Assembly: GCA_937924335.1 (NCBI GenBank)
Contig: CALDWW010000055.1
Span: 62,001-126,000 of the forward strand
Direction of reading: 5' to 3'
From: an uncultured Gammaproteobacteria bacterium
GTDB lineage: Bacteria; Pseudomonadota; Gammaproteobacteria; Steroidobacterales; XN24
DNA: 64,000 bases
Shown: positions 10,588-20,290 of the stretch, one piece after another
Layout: each line of letters begins with the position of its first letter
Numbering within the stretch: the first letter of the stretch is position 1
Made by a program: the position numbers and the translations under genes
The notes under the pieces: model-generated
Databases searched by the model: none
Told to the model about the DNA's origin: nothing
The model's input: only the letters and a program-made list of their open reading frames with translations

Positions 10588-11766
10588 ATGAACCAGCCTA
10601 ACCCGCCTGAAGCGGCAGATGACCGGGACAACCGGGATGTCGAAGCCGGCGAAACGCCGCTCGAGGACATCGGAACGGAAGACAAGGCTCGGCTCGAGCC
10701 GGAACCCGCTCCCGTGCCGCCGGAGACTCCGGGTACGCCAGCACCTGACAGACCGGTCCGCAGTGGCCGCGCCCTGGCGATTCTCGCCCTGCTGATAGCA
10801 CTGGCCGCAGCAGCAGGATCGGGCTATCTGGCCTGGATCGAAAAAATCAGTGCCGGGACATCGGATGCCATCAGGGCAGACCTGCGTGGCGAGATCGGGC
10901 GCGTCGAGAACAACTACCAGACCCAGCAACAGGCCGTGCGCGATCTGGAACGCGTTACTGACGCCATCGAGATGCGGATGGACGAACTCGTTTCGGTGGA
11001 ACGTAACATCGGCAACCGGCTGGACGGTCTGGAGGCGGGTGTCAGAGACCTGGCGGCCAGGGACCGAAGCGCCGAGCTCTCCGGTGACTGGCAGATAGCA
11101 GAGGCCGAGTACCTGATTCGGATAGCCAACCAGCAGTTGAGTCTGGCACGCAATCCGGGGGCGGCAATGGTAGCGCTGGAAGAAGCCGATGCCTTGCTCG
11201 CACGGGTGGCGGATCCCCGACTGCAGCCTGTAAGGCAGCAGCTCTCCGACGACATCGTGGCGTTGCGGTCGGTCCGCCAGCCGGATGTAGAAGGACTCGC
11301 ACTGCGCCTGGGAAGCCTGTCCCGCAAAGTCGATGGTTTACCTCTCGCTGGTCAGCGGGAGGATGCCCGGGACAGTCGACCGGACGATGAGGCGGCGAGC
11401 GGCTGGTCGCGATTAAAGAGCAAACTGTCAGCGTTCTTCGGCAGCATCTTTCGCGTTCGTCGAACCGAGGGCAGTGCCGCGCCCCTGCTGTCTCCCCGGG
11501 AGGCATTCTTCCTGCGCCGCAATCTGGAACTGGAGCTGCAGGCAGCCAGGGTCGCCATACTTACGGAGGATGCATCGGTCTATCGCGCAAGCCTTGGCGC
11601 GGCCCGGCGCTGGACCGAGGAGTACTTCCGTACGGATGACGGTGGCGTCAGCGCGTTTATCGATGCGCTCCGCGAACTGGAGGGCCGCGAGATAACAGTT
11701 GAATTGCCCGATGTCTCGGGGTCCCTGCGGGCCCTCTCCGAGACCAGACCCGCCGAGGGCACATGA
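10588..11766 (+). CDS. hemX: HemX family membrane protein
   Basis: The 392-residue protein has an acidic, Pro-rich cytoplasmic N terminus (residues 1-58), one membrane helix (about 63-83), and a long coiled-coil periplasmic region, the layout of HemX proteins. These are often annotated as uroporphyrinogen-III C-methyltransferase, but the sequence has no SAM methyltransferase motif, so that activity should not be assumed. It lies between hemD and hemY and overlaps hemY by 4 bp. The family role in heme synthesis is unproven. Confidence 0.88.
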   Translation: MNQPNPPEAADDRDNRDVEAGETPLEDIGTEDKARLEPEPAPVPPETPGTPAPDRPVRSGRALAILALLIALAAAAGSGYLAWIEKISAGTSDAIRADLRGEIGRVENNYQTQQQAVRDLERVTDAIEMRMDELVSVERNIGNRLDGLEAGVRDLAARDRSAELSGDWQIAEAEYLIRIANQQLSLARNPGAAMVALEEADALLARVADPRLQPVRQQLSDDIVALRSVRQPDVEGLALRLGSLSRKVDGLPLAGQREDARDSRPDDEAASGWSRLKSKLSAFFGSIFRVRRTEGSAAPLLSPREAFFLRRNLELELQAARVAILTEDASVYRASLGAARRWTEEYFRTDDGGVSAFIDALRELEGREITVELPDVSGSLRALSETRPAEGT

Positions 11767-12977
11767 GATCCGGGATTCTGTTTGTCGCCGCCCTCGCGCT
11801 GGGCGCGTTCGGCGCTCACTTCCTGCTTGATGACAGCGGCTACGTCCTGATCGACATCCGTGGATACGCGGTGGAGATGTCGGTCCCGGGTCTGGTGCTG
11901 GGCCTGATCCTGCTCTATGCCCTGATCCGCCTCGCCGTGCGATTGTGGCGCGTCCCGCGGCGCGTCGGTCAGGCGGCCGGACGCTATCGGGACAATCGGT
12001 CCCGCAAGCGGCTCACAGACGGGCTGCTGGCACTGGCCGAAGGTGATGCGGCTAAGAGCGAGCGCCTGCTGGGACGCGGCGCTCATCGCAGTGATGCACC
12101 CGTCGTACATTATCTGACGGCTGCCCGGGCAGCACAGCAGCAAGGCGCGGATGATCGTCGCGATGACTGGTTGAAACTGGCCCTGGAACAGGACAGCGAT
12201 GACGGAGCGGTTGTGCTGCTGACGCAGGCCGAACTGCAGCTGGAGCGGCAAGAGTTTGAGGCGGCCCTGGCTACTCTGCAGCGGCTGCAGAGCCGCACAC
12301 CGGGTAATGGCCGGGCGCTCGCGTTGCTCGCACAGGTATATCGGCGACTCGAGCGCTGGGATGATCTCGAGTCGATACTGCCCGGGCTCGGCAAGACGAG
12401 CAGTCTGGGTCCGGCCGAATTGTCCTCTGTACGCCACGAAGTCACACGAGCGCTCCTCGCCAGGGCTGCTTCAGAGGGAGATCCGGACGGGGTGGAAGCC
12501 GTCTGGAAGAAGCAACCGAAGGCGACGCAGGTGCAGCCGGAGATGGTGACGGCTTACGCCCGGGCGGTCTTTCGCTGCGGCGATCATGATCGGCTCGAAA
12601 AGACCTTGCGCAAGGCCCTCAAGACAAGCTGGAACCCGGCGCTGGTGGAAGTCTACGGTGAATTGCAGACAAAGAATCCGCATACGCCGCTCGCCCATGC
12701 AGAGGCCTGGCTGACACGCAAAGGCGATGACCCGGTGTTGCTGCTGGCCGCTGCGCGTCTTTGTATCCGCAATCAACTGTGGGGCAAGGCCCGCAGTTAC
12801 CTGGAGTCCAGTCTGGCAATGCAGGCAGACGCGGTAGGCTACCGACTTTACGGCCAGCTACTCGAGACCATGGGTGAAGACGATGCGGCAGCCGAGGCTT
12901 TCCGCCTGGGACTCGAGACCGCCACGGCAGCCGCTCTGCCGGCACTTGCGGCACCCACTCCGGCCGAGCCGGGCTGA
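11763..12977 (+). CDS. hemY: HemY family TPR-containing membrane protein
   Basis: The 404-residue protein has two N-terminal membrane helices (about residues 1-20 and 38-58) forming the HemY_N domain, followed by tetratricopeptide-like helices (for example LALEQDSDDGAVVLLTQAEL, LALLAQVYRRLERWDDL). It is distinct from the Gram-positive protoporphyrinogen oxidase also called HemY. It is the last gene of the hem run and meets the oppositely oriented reductase gene end to end with no intervening base. Confidence 0.88.
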   Translation: MRSGILFVAALALGAFGAHFLLDDSGYVLIDIRGYAVEMSVPGLVLGLILLYALIRLAVRLWRVPRRVGQAAGRYRDNRSRKRLTDGLLALAEGDAAKSERLLGRGAHRSDAPVVHYLTAARAAQQQGADDRRDDWLKLALEQDSDDGAVVLLTQAELQLERQEFEAALATLQRLQSRTPGNGRALALLAQVYRRLERWDDLESILPGLGKTSSLGPAELSSVRHEVTRALLARAASEGDPDGVEAVWKKQPKATQVQPEMVTAYARAVFRCGDHDRLEKTLRKALKTSWNPALVEVYGELQTKNPHTPLAHAEAWLTRKGDDPVLLLAAARLCIRNQLWGKARSYLESSLAMQADAVGYRLYGQLLETMGEDDAAAEAFRLGLETATAAALPALAAPTPAEPG

Positions 12978-13994
12978 TCAATCGTCGCTGTCTGCGGCGT
13001 AATCGAAGGAGTCGAAAAAGAGCCGCTCTTTCGGCAGGCCTGCGGCAAGGAATTCCTCTCGAGCGGCTTCGATCATGGCCGGTGGTCCGGCCGCATAGAC
13101 ATCCAGGCCCGACAGGTCGGGAAAGTCCGCCAGAACGGCCCGGTGAACCCATCCGGTGCGGCCTGCCCACACATCCTCCGCCTGTGGTTCCGAGAGCACC
13201 GGTACGAAGGCGAAACGTTCGCTCGTCCACGCCTCGACAGTCTGCCGGTCGTACAGGTCGCATGCAGCACGTGCGCCCCAGTAGAAGTGAATGGGCGACG
13301 CAAAGTCATCCTGGAATGCCTGTCGCAGAATCGCCTTGATCGGGGCATAGCCGGTGCCGCCGGCCATCATGAGCAGCGGCCGCTGCTGATCGTCTCTAAG
13401 GTAGAACTGCCCCAGCGGACCCTCAAGCCGCAACAGGGCTCGCTCTTTCATCTTCTCGAACACATGCTCGGTGAAGTGCCCGCCGGTGACTCGACGGACA
13501 TGTAGCTCAAGCAGTTCGGAGTCGAAGGGCGGATTGGCGATCGAAAAACTCCTGCGGCGGCCGTCGGCAAGCAGGATGTCGACATACTGACCCGCCAGGT
13601 ACTCGAAGGGCTCGAATCCCGGGAGTTTCAGGTACAGGCCCATGACATCTTCCGACAGCCGCTCGAGCCTCTGCACCCTGCAGGGAAGTCGTCTGATGCG
13701 CACGTTCCCAGGCACCTCAAGGGGGCGTGCCTCGACCTGCAGATCGGTCAGGGCTCGGGCCTGACAGAGAAGCGCGAAACCCTCACTCGCCTCGGCTTCG
13801 GTCAGTGCGGCGGGGAAGCCTCTGGGGTACTCCACCCTGCCCGCGAGGATTCTGGCGCGGCAGGACAGGCAGCTTCCTCCGCGGCAACTGTGTGGCAGAT
13901 TCAGGCCGTGCCGCAGTGCCGCTTCCAGGACCGACTCTCCCGGATCAGCGGCAAAGGATTCATCTGACGGCTGTAGGTTTATCTTGTAGGTCAT
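12978..13994 (-). CDS. 2Fe-2S / FAD / NAD(P)H oxidoreductase (CDP-6-deoxy-glucoseen reductase-like)
   Basis: The 338-residue protein has three modules: an N-terminal plant-type ferredoxin domain with C-x4-C-x2-C-x29-C (SCRGGSCLSC ... ALLCQ), an FAD-binding domain (RRRSFSIANPP), and an NAD(P)-binding domain (GGTGYAPIKAI, YAAGPPAMI). Relatives are often named after AscD/E3, but the cytoplasmic substrate is generally unknown. In E. coli the flavin reductase gene fre lies next to ubiD; here a related reductase lies 1.6 kb downstream of ubiD on the same strand, which suggests supply of reduced flavin for UbiD cofactor synthesis. That role is inference. Confidence 0.85.
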   Translation of the reverse strand: MTYKINLQPSDESFAADPGESVLEAALRHGLNLPHSCRGGSCLSCRARILAGRVEYPRGFPAALTEAEASEGFALLCQARALTDLQVEARPLEVPGNVRIRRLPCRVQRLERLSEDVMGLYLKLPGFEPFEYLAGQYVDILLADGRRRSFSIANPPFDSELLELHVRRVTGGHFTEHVFEKMKERALLRLEGPLGQFYLRDDQQRPLLMMAGGTGYAPIKAILRQAFQDDFASPIHFYWGARAACDLYDRQTVEAWTSERFAFVPVLSEPQAEDVWAGRTGWVHRAVLADFPDLSGLDVYAAGPPAMIEAAREEFLAAGLPKERLFFDSFDYAADSDD

Positions 13995-14028
13995 GGATAA
14001 TCAGCCCGGACTGGTCATGGGTATCTAG

Positions 14029-14910
14029 ATGGACGACATACCGATCATCATCGCAGGTTGCGGCTATACCGGGCGTCGGCTTGCGACTCGTTGCATGGCG
14101 AGTGGCAATGTCGTGCTTGCCCTGGTCCGGTCACGGTCGAGCCTCGATTCGCTCGAGTCGGGCGGCGTACCGGTCGTGCAGACGGACCTGGATGAGACTC
14201 CCCGACCGACGCCTGACCAAGGCGTGCGATACGTGTATATGGTACCTCCGCCCACCTCCGGCGACACCGACCCGCGTATCGCTCGCTGGCTCACGGCGAT
14301 CTCCGGTACACCGGAGCGGATCGTATATCTCAGCACGACCGGGGTCTACGGCGATCGTGGCGGTCAGACGGTTGACGAGGACACGCCGCCGCGTCCGGTC
14401 TCGGATCGGGCTCGACGTCGCCTCGATGCCGAGTCCCGCCTTTTGGACTTTGGTGCCAGCCGCGGGGTGCGGATCGTCATCCTGAGAGTACCGGGTATCT
14501 ACGGGCCAGGCCGGCTGCCACTGCAGCGGTTGCAATCGGGGCAGCCCGTCCCCCGGGACGGGGATACCGGCCCCGGTAATCGGATCCACGTTGATGACCT
14601 GGTCTCTGCCTGCCTTGCTTCGATCAACTATGACGGAGTCCACCAGGTCTTCAATGTCGGGGATGGCAATGACACCTCGATGGGTGAGTACTTCCGCGTC
14701 GTCGCCAGACTCGCGGGTCTGTCGGCGCCAACGCAGCTGCCGCTGGACATACTGCTCAAGGAAGTCTCGCCGGCGATGCGTAGTTTTCTTACAGAGTCTC
14801 GCTGGGTGGACGTATCGCGGATGCGGAAAGAGCTGCGGGTCGCGCCAAAGTACGAAGATCTGGAGGCGGGCATCCGGGACAGCCTGGAAGAGGAACGGCG
14901 CGCAGGTTAG
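14029..14910 (+). CDS. NAD-dependent epimerase/dehydratase-like SDR protein
   Basis: The 293-residue protein begins with an atypical Rossmann glycine motif IIAGCGYTGRRLA, followed by the extended SDR pattern YLSTTGVYG, where the usual catalytic YxxxK is not evident (RARRRLDAESRLL occupies its place). IHVDDL and a C-terminal substrate region follow. It resembles the YeeZ-type SDRs, which often lack catalytic residues. Function is unknown. It stands alone on the plus strand between two minus-strand genes and overlaps the end of the ParA gene by 4 bp. Confidence 0.82.
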   Translation: MDDIPIIIAGCGYTGRRLATRCMASGNVVLALVRSRSSLDSLESGGVPVVQTDLDETPRPTPDQGVRYVYMVPPPTSGDTDPRIARWLTAISGTPERIVYLSTTGVYGDRGGQTVDEDTPPRPVSDRARRRLDAESRLLDFGASRGVRIVILRVPGIYGPGRLPLQRLQSGQPVPRDGDTGPGNRIHVDDLVSACLASINYDGVHQVFNVGDGNDTSMGEYFRVVARLAGLSAPTQLPLDILLKEVSPAMRSFLTESRWVDVSRMRKELRVAPKYEDLEAGIRDSLEEERRAG

Positions 14911-15545
14911 GGGCGGGACCCGCGACTCTTCAGCCAGTCGATCAGCGGGCCCCACTGCTCCCAGTCAGGCCAGGCCAGGTATTCCGGTAGTTCGAAGACA
15001 CCGAGACCACGCGAGTAAGCGCGGATGTAATTCTGGGCTTCCCTCAGCGTGGCAACATAAGGGACACCGATCTTGCGGAGATCGGCATCGAGTTCGTCGA
15101 ATATCAACGTGTTGTCCCGGAACCTGTTTGCGACCACGGCGATCCTGGCCTGCTTGCGTTCTACCTTGCCGACGCCACGCAACTCCTCGATGAATCGCTT
15201 GCTGGCACGCATGTCGATCCCTGACGGCATGACAGGCACGATGATGGTCTCGGCACGTTTGACCAGGGCGGTGAGTTCGGGCCCGTGAGATCGCGCGGGG
15301 GCGTCGATGATCACGTACTCCGTCGTCCTCGGCAGATGCTTCAATCCGTCCTCGTAGGCCGCAAGTCCGAGCACTTCGGGCCGATCGGAAGAGCGTGCTT
15401 CCACCCAATCCAGACTGGATCTCTGCGGATCGAAATCTGCCAGCGCCACCCGCTGACCCGCCACCGCGAAGTAGCTGGCTATGTTGGTCGCCAGAGTGCT
15501 CTTGCCGCAGCCTCCCTTGGCGTTCATGACCATGATGTGGCGCAT
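14907..15545 (-). CDS. Orphan ParA/MinD-type ATPase
   Basis: The 212-residue protein has the deviant Walker A motif KGGCGKST (residues 10-17), switch region DFDPQRSSLDW, and Walker B-like YVIIDAPA. It is a short ParA with no N-terminal DNA-binding domain, of the kind that positions cellular cargo or plasmids. There is no ParB or other evident partner nearby. It begins 32 bp after ubiD on the same strand and could be co-transcribed with it. Cargo is unknown. Confidence 0.88.
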   Translation of the reverse strand: MRHIMVMNAKGGCGKSTLATNIASYFAVAGQRVALADFDPQRSSLDWVEARSSDRPEVLGLAAYEDGLKHLPRTTEYVIIDAPARSHGPELTALVKRAETIIVPVMPSGIDMRASKRFIEELRGVGKVERKQARIAVVANRFRDNTLIFDELDADLRKIGVPYVATLREAQNYIRAYSRGLGVFELPEYLAWPDWEQWGPLIDWLKSRGSRP

Positions 15546-15577
15546 TCTTAATCTCCTTGTCGCTTAAGCTTCCGTAT

Positions 15578-17044
15578 TCAGTCGAGGCCCAGCGAGGGCC
15601 ACAGTTCGTCGATTCTCTTGCGGGTCTCGTCGTCCATCTGAATCGGGCGACCCCACTCCCTGTCGGTCTCGCCAGGCCACTTGTTGGTTGCATCAAACCC
15701 CAGCTTCGAGCCCAGCCCGGCCACGGGCGACGCGAAGTCGAGATAGTCGATCGGCGTGTTCTCGATGATCATGGTGTCGCGGGCGGGATCCATCCTGGTG
15801 GTCAGTGCCCAGATGACATCTTCCCAACGGCGTACATCGACGTCGTCATCTGTGACGACGACAAATTTTGTGTACATGAATTGCCGCAGGAAAGACCAGA
15901 CGCCCATCATGACCCTGCGCGCGTGGCCAGGGTACTGCTTGCGGATGCTGACGACGGCCATCCGGTAGGAACAGCCCTCGGGCGGAAGATAGAAATCGAC
16001 GATCTCAGGATACTGGCGTCTCAGGATGGGGACGAATACCTCGTTGAGAGCGACGCCGAGAATGGCCGGCTCGTCAGGCGGCCGGCCCGTATAGGTACTG
16101 TGATAGATCGGCTGGTCACGCAAGGTGATCCGATCGACAGTCAGCACCGGGAATGACTCGACCTCGTTGTAGTACCCGGTATGATCGCCGAACGGGCCCT
16201 CTGGGGCGGTGTCTCCCGGAGCGATGTGCCCCTCGAGTACGATCTCCGCAAAGGCCGGCACCTGCAGATCACTGCCGATGCATTTAATCAACTCGGTCTT
16301 CGATCCGCGTAACAGACCGGCAAACGCATATTCGGAAATGTTGTCCGGCACCGGCGTCACGGCGCCCAGGATCGTCGCCGGGTCCGCGCCGAGAGCGACG
16401 GCAATAGGGAAGGGCTCACCCGGATGAGCTTGCTGCCATTCGCGAAAATCCAGTGCTCCGCCCCGATGCGACAGCCAACGCATGATCAGGCGGTTACGGC
16501 CAATGACCTGTTGGCGGTAGATACCCAGATTCTGCCGCGGCCGGACAGGGCCCCGGGTGATGACCAGACCCCAGGTGATCAGCGGGCCGGCATCCTCCGG
16601 CCAGCAGGTCTGCACCGGAAGCGCACCCAGATCGACATCCGGGCCTTCCAGAATATGGCTCTGGCAAGGCGCGTTGCGGACGATCCGCGGAGCCATGTTC
16701 AGAATCTGGCGGAATACAGGCAGCTTGTCCCAGGCATCCCGCATCCCTTTGGGAGGCTCCGGCTGTCTCAGGAAGGCCAGCAATTCGCCGATCTCTCTCA
16801 GCGCCTCTGTGCTCTCCTGGCCCATGCCCAGCGCGACGCGGCGCGGCGTCCCGAAGAGATTGCCAAGCACCGGTATGTCGAATCCGCTGGGCTTCTCGAA
16901 CAGGAGTGCGGGTCCCGCAGCTCGCAGGGTGCGGTCGCAGATCTCTGTCATCTCCAGCCGCGGATCGACGGGCACCTGTATGCGCCGCAGTTCATCCCGT
17001 TGCTCGAGCTGGGAGATAAAGTCTCGGAGATCGCGGTATTTCAT
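15578..17044 (-). CDS. ubiD: 4-hydroxy-3-polyprenylbenzoate decarboxylase UbiD
   Basis: The 488-residue protein is close to the E. coli length of 497. It begins [14 protein letters not shown] and contains the conserved blocks [39 protein letters not shown] and [13 protein letters not shown]. It decarboxylates 3-polyprenyl-4-hydroxybenzoate in ubiquinone synthesis using the prenylated FMN made by UbiX. ATG 17044 is chosen over the open upstream extension to 17260, because the family starts there. ubiE, ubiJ, ubiB and ubiK are elsewhere in this window. Confidence 0.96.
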   Translation of the reverse strand: MKYRDLRDFISQLEQRDELRRIQVPVDPRLEMTEICDRTLRAAGPALLFEKPSGFDIPVLGNLFGTPRRVALGMGQESTEALREIGELLAFLRQPEPPKGMRDAWDKLPVFRQILNMAPRIVRNAPCQSHILEGPDVDLGALPVQTCWPEDAGPLITWGLVITRGPVRPRQNLGIYRQQVIGRNRLIMRWLSHRGGALDFREWQQAHPGEPFPIAVALGADPATILGAVTPVPDNISEYAFAGLLRGSKTELIKCIGSDLQVPAFAEIVLEGHIAPGDTAPEGPFGDHTGYYNEVESFPVLTVDRITLRDQPIYHSTYTGRPPDEPAILGVALNEVFVPILRRQYPEIVDFYLPPEGCSYRMAVVSIRKQYPGHARRVMMGVWSFLRQFMYTKFVVVTDDDVDVRRWEDVIWALTTRMDPARDTMIIENTPIDYLDFASPVAGLGSKLGFDATNKWPGETDREWGRPIQMDDETRKRIDELWPSLGLD

Positions 17045-17180
17045 GGTCGCTGTCTGGAAGTTGCCGCCGCCACTATAATCACGGCCAGTCCATGTTGAAA
17101 GTACCATCAGTTCAGAACCACGAGATGCTGCAAACACCACCCCTGCCCGGGCCGAACAACCCCGTCCCGGAGATCGGACG

Positions 17181-18035
17181 ATGACCGCAGTAGAGGCGCT
17201 CGCGCGATCAGGCGTGCGCTTCGTCAAGATGCATGGTCTCGGCAACGATTTCGTCGTCATCGATCGCCGTCAGCAGAACTTTGAGCCGCGCGGCGCAGAC
17301 ATCCGGCGCATGGCGGATCGCAATCTCGGTATCGGCTTTGATCAGCTCCTGATCCTGGATCCGCCGTCCGCCGATGGTGACGTCGGATTCGGCATCTATA
17401 ACGCCGATGGTCGTTCTGCCGAGCAGTGCGGCAACGGCTTGAGGTGCGTCGCCCGGCTGTTCTATGAGACCAGCGCCAGGCGGCGGCGCGATCTCGTGCT
17501 GGAGAGTCCTGCCGGAATGATCAGGGCCAGGGTGATGGATGACGGCGCCGTTGCCGTTGATATGGGTGAACCGGATTTCCGGCCCGAGGCCCTGCCGTTT
17601 GTCGGCTTCCCGTCGTCCGAGTCATATGTCCTGCGCGCGGCCGGGCGGGAGATACGCTTCGGCGCGGTGTCCATGGGCAATCCTCATGTTGTAATACCCG
17701 TGGATGACGTGGCGCATGCTCCGGTCGAAGGAGTCGGTTCCGAGCTCGAACGGCACGAGGCATTCCCGCGGCGTACGAATGTCGGGTTCATGCAGGTAGC
17801 GAGTCCGGATCGGCTCCTGCTGCGTGTGTTCGAGCGCGGGTGTGGGGAGACCCGGGCGTGTGGCACGGGCGCCAGCGCCGCTGCGGCGGTCGCACGACGC
17901 TGGCAACAGACCGCAGCCAGCGTCGATGTCGAACTGCCCGGCGGCACACTTAGGATCGATTGGGAGGGGCCCGGCCATCATCTGTGGATGACAGGTCCGG
18001 CGGAACGAGTATTCGAGGGTATCATCAGCTTATGA
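17181..18035 (+). CDS. dapF: Diaminopimelate epimerase
   Basis: The 284-residue enzyme interconverts LL- and meso-diaminopimelate for lysine and peptidoglycan synthesis. Both catalytic cysteines are visible: C83 in [13 protein letters not shown] and C227 in [10 protein letters not shown]. The N terminus carries about 11 extra residues before [16 protein letters not shown] 17181 is preferred because GGAG lies 8 nt upstream, whereas GTG 17214 lacks a ribosome site. It overlaps the DUF484 gene by ATGA. Confidence 0.96.
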   Translation: MTAVEALARSGVRFVKMHGLGNDFVVIDRRQQNFEPRGADIRRMADRNLGIGFDQLLILDPPSADGDVGFGIYNADGRSAEQCGNGLRCVARLFYETSARRRRDLVLESPAGMIRARVMDDGAVAVDMGEPDFRPEALPFVGFPSSESYVLRAAGREIRFGAVSMGNPHVVIPVDDVAHAPVEGVGSELERHEAFPRRTNVGFMQVASPDRLLLRVFERGCGETRACGTGASAAAAVARRWQQTAASVDVELPGGTLRIDWEGPGHHLWMTGPAERVFEGIISL

Positions 18036-18745
18036 GCAGTCGTCAGACCAATGCCGCCGAGCAGGAACAATTGACCGAGGACGAGATCGTCCGTTTCCTG
18101 ACATCGGACCAGGAATTTTTCTCCAGACATCCGGAGCTGCTTGCGGGCCTGCAGTTGCCGCATGAGTCGGGCCAGGGCGCAGTTTCGCTGGTGGAACGTC
18201 AATTGGCGGTCTTGCGTGACAAGAACACCAAGATGGAACGACGACTGAAAGATCTGATCTCGGCTGCGCACAGCAATCATCAGCTGTCCGACAAGGTGCA
18301 TCGGCTGGCAATGAGTCTGATCTGCTCTGACGACACCGCGGCAGTCATAGAATGCGTTGAAGCCGTGCTCCGGGAGGACTTTGGCGCCAGCGACACCGTA
18401 GTGGTTCTGTTCCACAACGCTTCGGACATCATCCAGGCGTCGGACACACGATTCCTGCGACGGGTTGAGCGCCAGAGCGAGGCACTCAAGTCGTTCGCCA
18501 CCTTCATCGAGCAGGCCAAGCCCCGCTGTGGCCGGGCCAGGGACGCGCAGCTGGAGTTCCTTTTCCCTGATCATGCGATGGAGATCGGCTCGATTGCATT
18601 GATCCCGCTTGGCGACAGGGCGGATATCGGCATGCTGGCGATCGGCAGCCGTGACACGGACAGGTTCCACCCTGGCATGAGCACTGATTTCCTCGAGCGC
18701 ATCGGGGAACTCGTCGGCAAGGCACTCGCGACACGGGGCACCTGA
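18032..18745 (+). CDS. DUF484 family protein
   Basis: The 237-residue protein has the DUF484 pattern: N-terminal LTSDQEFFSRHPELLAGL and SLVERQLAVLRDKN, a coiled-coil hinge, then a GAF-like domain ending ALIPLGDRADIGMLAIGS and FLERIGELVGKAL. It lies between dapF and xerC as in many gammaproteobacteria. The start overlaps the dapF stop. No ligand or role is established; the fold suggests a small-molecule sensor. Confidence 0.9.
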   Translation: MSSRQTNAAEQEQLTEDEIVRFLTSDQEFFSRHPELLAGLQLPHESGQGAVSLVERQLAVLRDKNTKMERRLKDLISAAHSNHQLSDKVHRLAMSLICSDDTAAVIECVEAVLREDFGASDTVVVLFHNASDIIQASDTRFLRRVERQSEALKSFATFIEQAKPRCGRARDAQLEFLFPDHAMEIGSIALIPLGDRADIGMLAIGSRDTDRFHPGMSTDFLERIGELVGKALATRGT

Positions 18746-18755
18746 CGGGATCGCT

Positions 18756-19670
18756 GTGGCCGATCTCGACCGGGAAGCGATAAACGAATACCTGCGTTAT
18801 CTCCGCTTTGAGCGCCGCATGTCGCCCAATACGGAGAGGAACTATGGCCGGGATATCGACGCGCTCTGCCGGTTCCTGAAGAGCGAGGAGCTTGCGGACT
18901 GGCGAGAGGTCGATAGCTACCATATCCGCGCCTTCGCCTCCTGGTGTCACCGTCGCGGACTGGCGCCACGCAGCATTCAACGCCGGATGTCGGCCCTGCG
19001 GGGGTTCTTCCGTTACCTGTTGCGGGAGGGCCTGGTCGACTCGAATCCGGCCACTGACGTTCCGTCCCCCAAGCAGCCAAAGCGCCTGCCGAAGACGCTC
19101 GACGTTGACCAGATCGCGCGCCTGCTGGAGATCGACGGCGATGGCCCACTCGCGGTTCGGGACCGGGCGATCATGGAGCTGTTCTATTCGTCGGGTCTGC
19201 GACTGGCCGAGCTCACGTCACTCAGTGTGACGGACCTGGATCTCGCCGATGGCACGGTCCGGGTGACGGGGAAAGGCAACAAGACCCGGATACTGCCAGT
19301 CGGCGCCAAGGCAAGGCACGCGATCACCGCGTGGCTGGGCGCCAGGTCGGAGATGGCCGGCCACGACCATGAGGCCCTGTTCCTGAGCCGTCGAGGCGGG
19401 CCGTTGAGTGCGCGAGCCGTGCAGAACCGTCTGCGTGAGTGGTCGCGCCGGATCGGCATGGCCACGGGGGTCAATCCACATCTGCTGCGGCATTCTTTCG
19501 CGACCCATCTGCTCGAATCCAGCGGGGATCTAAGGGGCGTCCAGGAGTTGCTGGGCCATGCTGACATCAGCACGACCCAGATCTATACCCACCTTGATTT
19601 TCAGCACCTCGCCCGCATCTATGACAAATCGCACCCCAGGGCGCGAAAACGAGACCGGGATTCGGACTGA
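18756..19670 (+). CDS. xerC: Tyrosine recombinase XerC
   Basis: The 304-residue protein has the N-terminal SAM-like core-binding domain and the C-terminal catalytic domain with the complete set R149 (SGLRLAEL), K173 (GKGNKTR), H242 and R245 (HLLRHSF), H268 (LGHADI) and nucleophile Y277 (QIYTHLD). With XerD it resolves chromosome dimers at dif. The start is GTG 18756, 10 bp after the DUF484 gene. I see no dif-like site nearby. The genomic setting is that of the housekeeping recombinase, not of a mobile-element integrase. Confidence 0.95.
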   Translation: MADLDREAINEYLRYLRFERRMSPNTERNYGRDIDALCRFLKSEELADWREVDSYHIRAFASWCHRRGLAPRSIQRRMSALRGFFRYLLREGLVDSNPATDVPSPKQPKRLPKTLDVDQIARLLEIDGDGPLAVRDRAIMELFYSSGLRLAELTSLSVTDLDLADGTVRVTGKGNKTRILPVGAKARHAITAWLGARSEMAGHDHEALFLSRRGGPLSARAVQNRLREWSRRIGMATGVNPHLLRHSFATHLLESSGDLRGVQELLGHADISTTQIYTHLDFQHLARIYDKSHPRARKRDRDSD

Positions 19671-19720
19671 TCCCGCAGCCCCTTCGGGGCCCCACCCGAT
19701 CTACATTCCGAGGACTCGCC

Positions 19721-20272
19721 ATGGACCAGTATCGAGGCACCACTATCTTGTCGGTCCGGCGTGGCGGCATCGTCGCGGTCGGCGGGGATGGCCAGGTCAC
19801 GCTCGGCGACACCGTGATGAAAGGCAACGCCCGCAAGGTCAGGCGTCTCTACGACGGCAAGGTGCTGGCCGGGTTTGCCGGTGGTACGGCCGACGCGTTT
19901 ACGCTCTTCGAGCGATTCGAAGCCAAGCTCGAGCAGTACGGTAATCTGACTCGTGCCGCTATAGAGCTTGCCAAGGATTGGCGATCAGACCGCATACTGC
20001 GCCGCCTCGAGGCCTTGCTGTGCGTGGCCGACCACCAGAAGTCATTGACCATCTCCGGCAACGGCGACGTCATCGAGCCCGAGAATGACCTGATGGCGAT
20101 CGGTTCCGGTAGCCCTTATGCGCGCTCCGCCGCTCGTGCCCTGCTGGAGAATACCGAGCTGGATGCTCGCACGATTGTTGAGCGATCGCTGCAGATCGCT
20201 GCAGATGTCTGCATTTATACGAATAATAATCTGGTGATCGAGACGCTCGATGCTGACCAGAACACTGACTGA
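19721..20272 (+). CDS. hslV: ATP-dependent protease peptidase subunit HslV
   Basis: The 183-residue subunit begins [16 protein letters not shown]. The catalytic nucleophile is the Thr exposed when the short propeptide up to Gly6 is removed. Conserved blocks GGDGQVTLG and [17 protein letters not shown] are present. HslV forms the two-ring peptidase of the HslUV (ClpYQ) protease with the HslU unfoldase encoded next. A short GCCCC-TTC-GGGGC hairpin lies just upstream (19678-19690). I could not identify a clear sigma-32 promoter. Confidence 0.97.
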   Translation: MDQYRGTTILSVRRGGIVAVGGDGQVTLGDTVMKGNARKVRRLYDGKVLAGFAGGTADAFTLFERFEAKLEQYGNLTRAAIELAKDWRSDRILRRLEALLCVADHQKSLTISGNGDVIEPENDLMAIGSGSPYARSAARALLENTELDARTIVERSLQIAADVCIYTNNNLVIETLDADQNTD

Positions 20273-20290
20273 ATACCAGGAACGTTGCTG

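Noticed and set aside
10588..11766. HemX as uroporphyrinogen-III C-methyltransferase
   Set aside because: No SAM-binding or CobA-type motif is present; the protein is a coiled-coil membrane protein.
18756..19670. xerC as the integrase of a mobile element
   Set aside because: It sits in the conserved dapF-DUF484-xerC order with no attachment sites or cargo genes.
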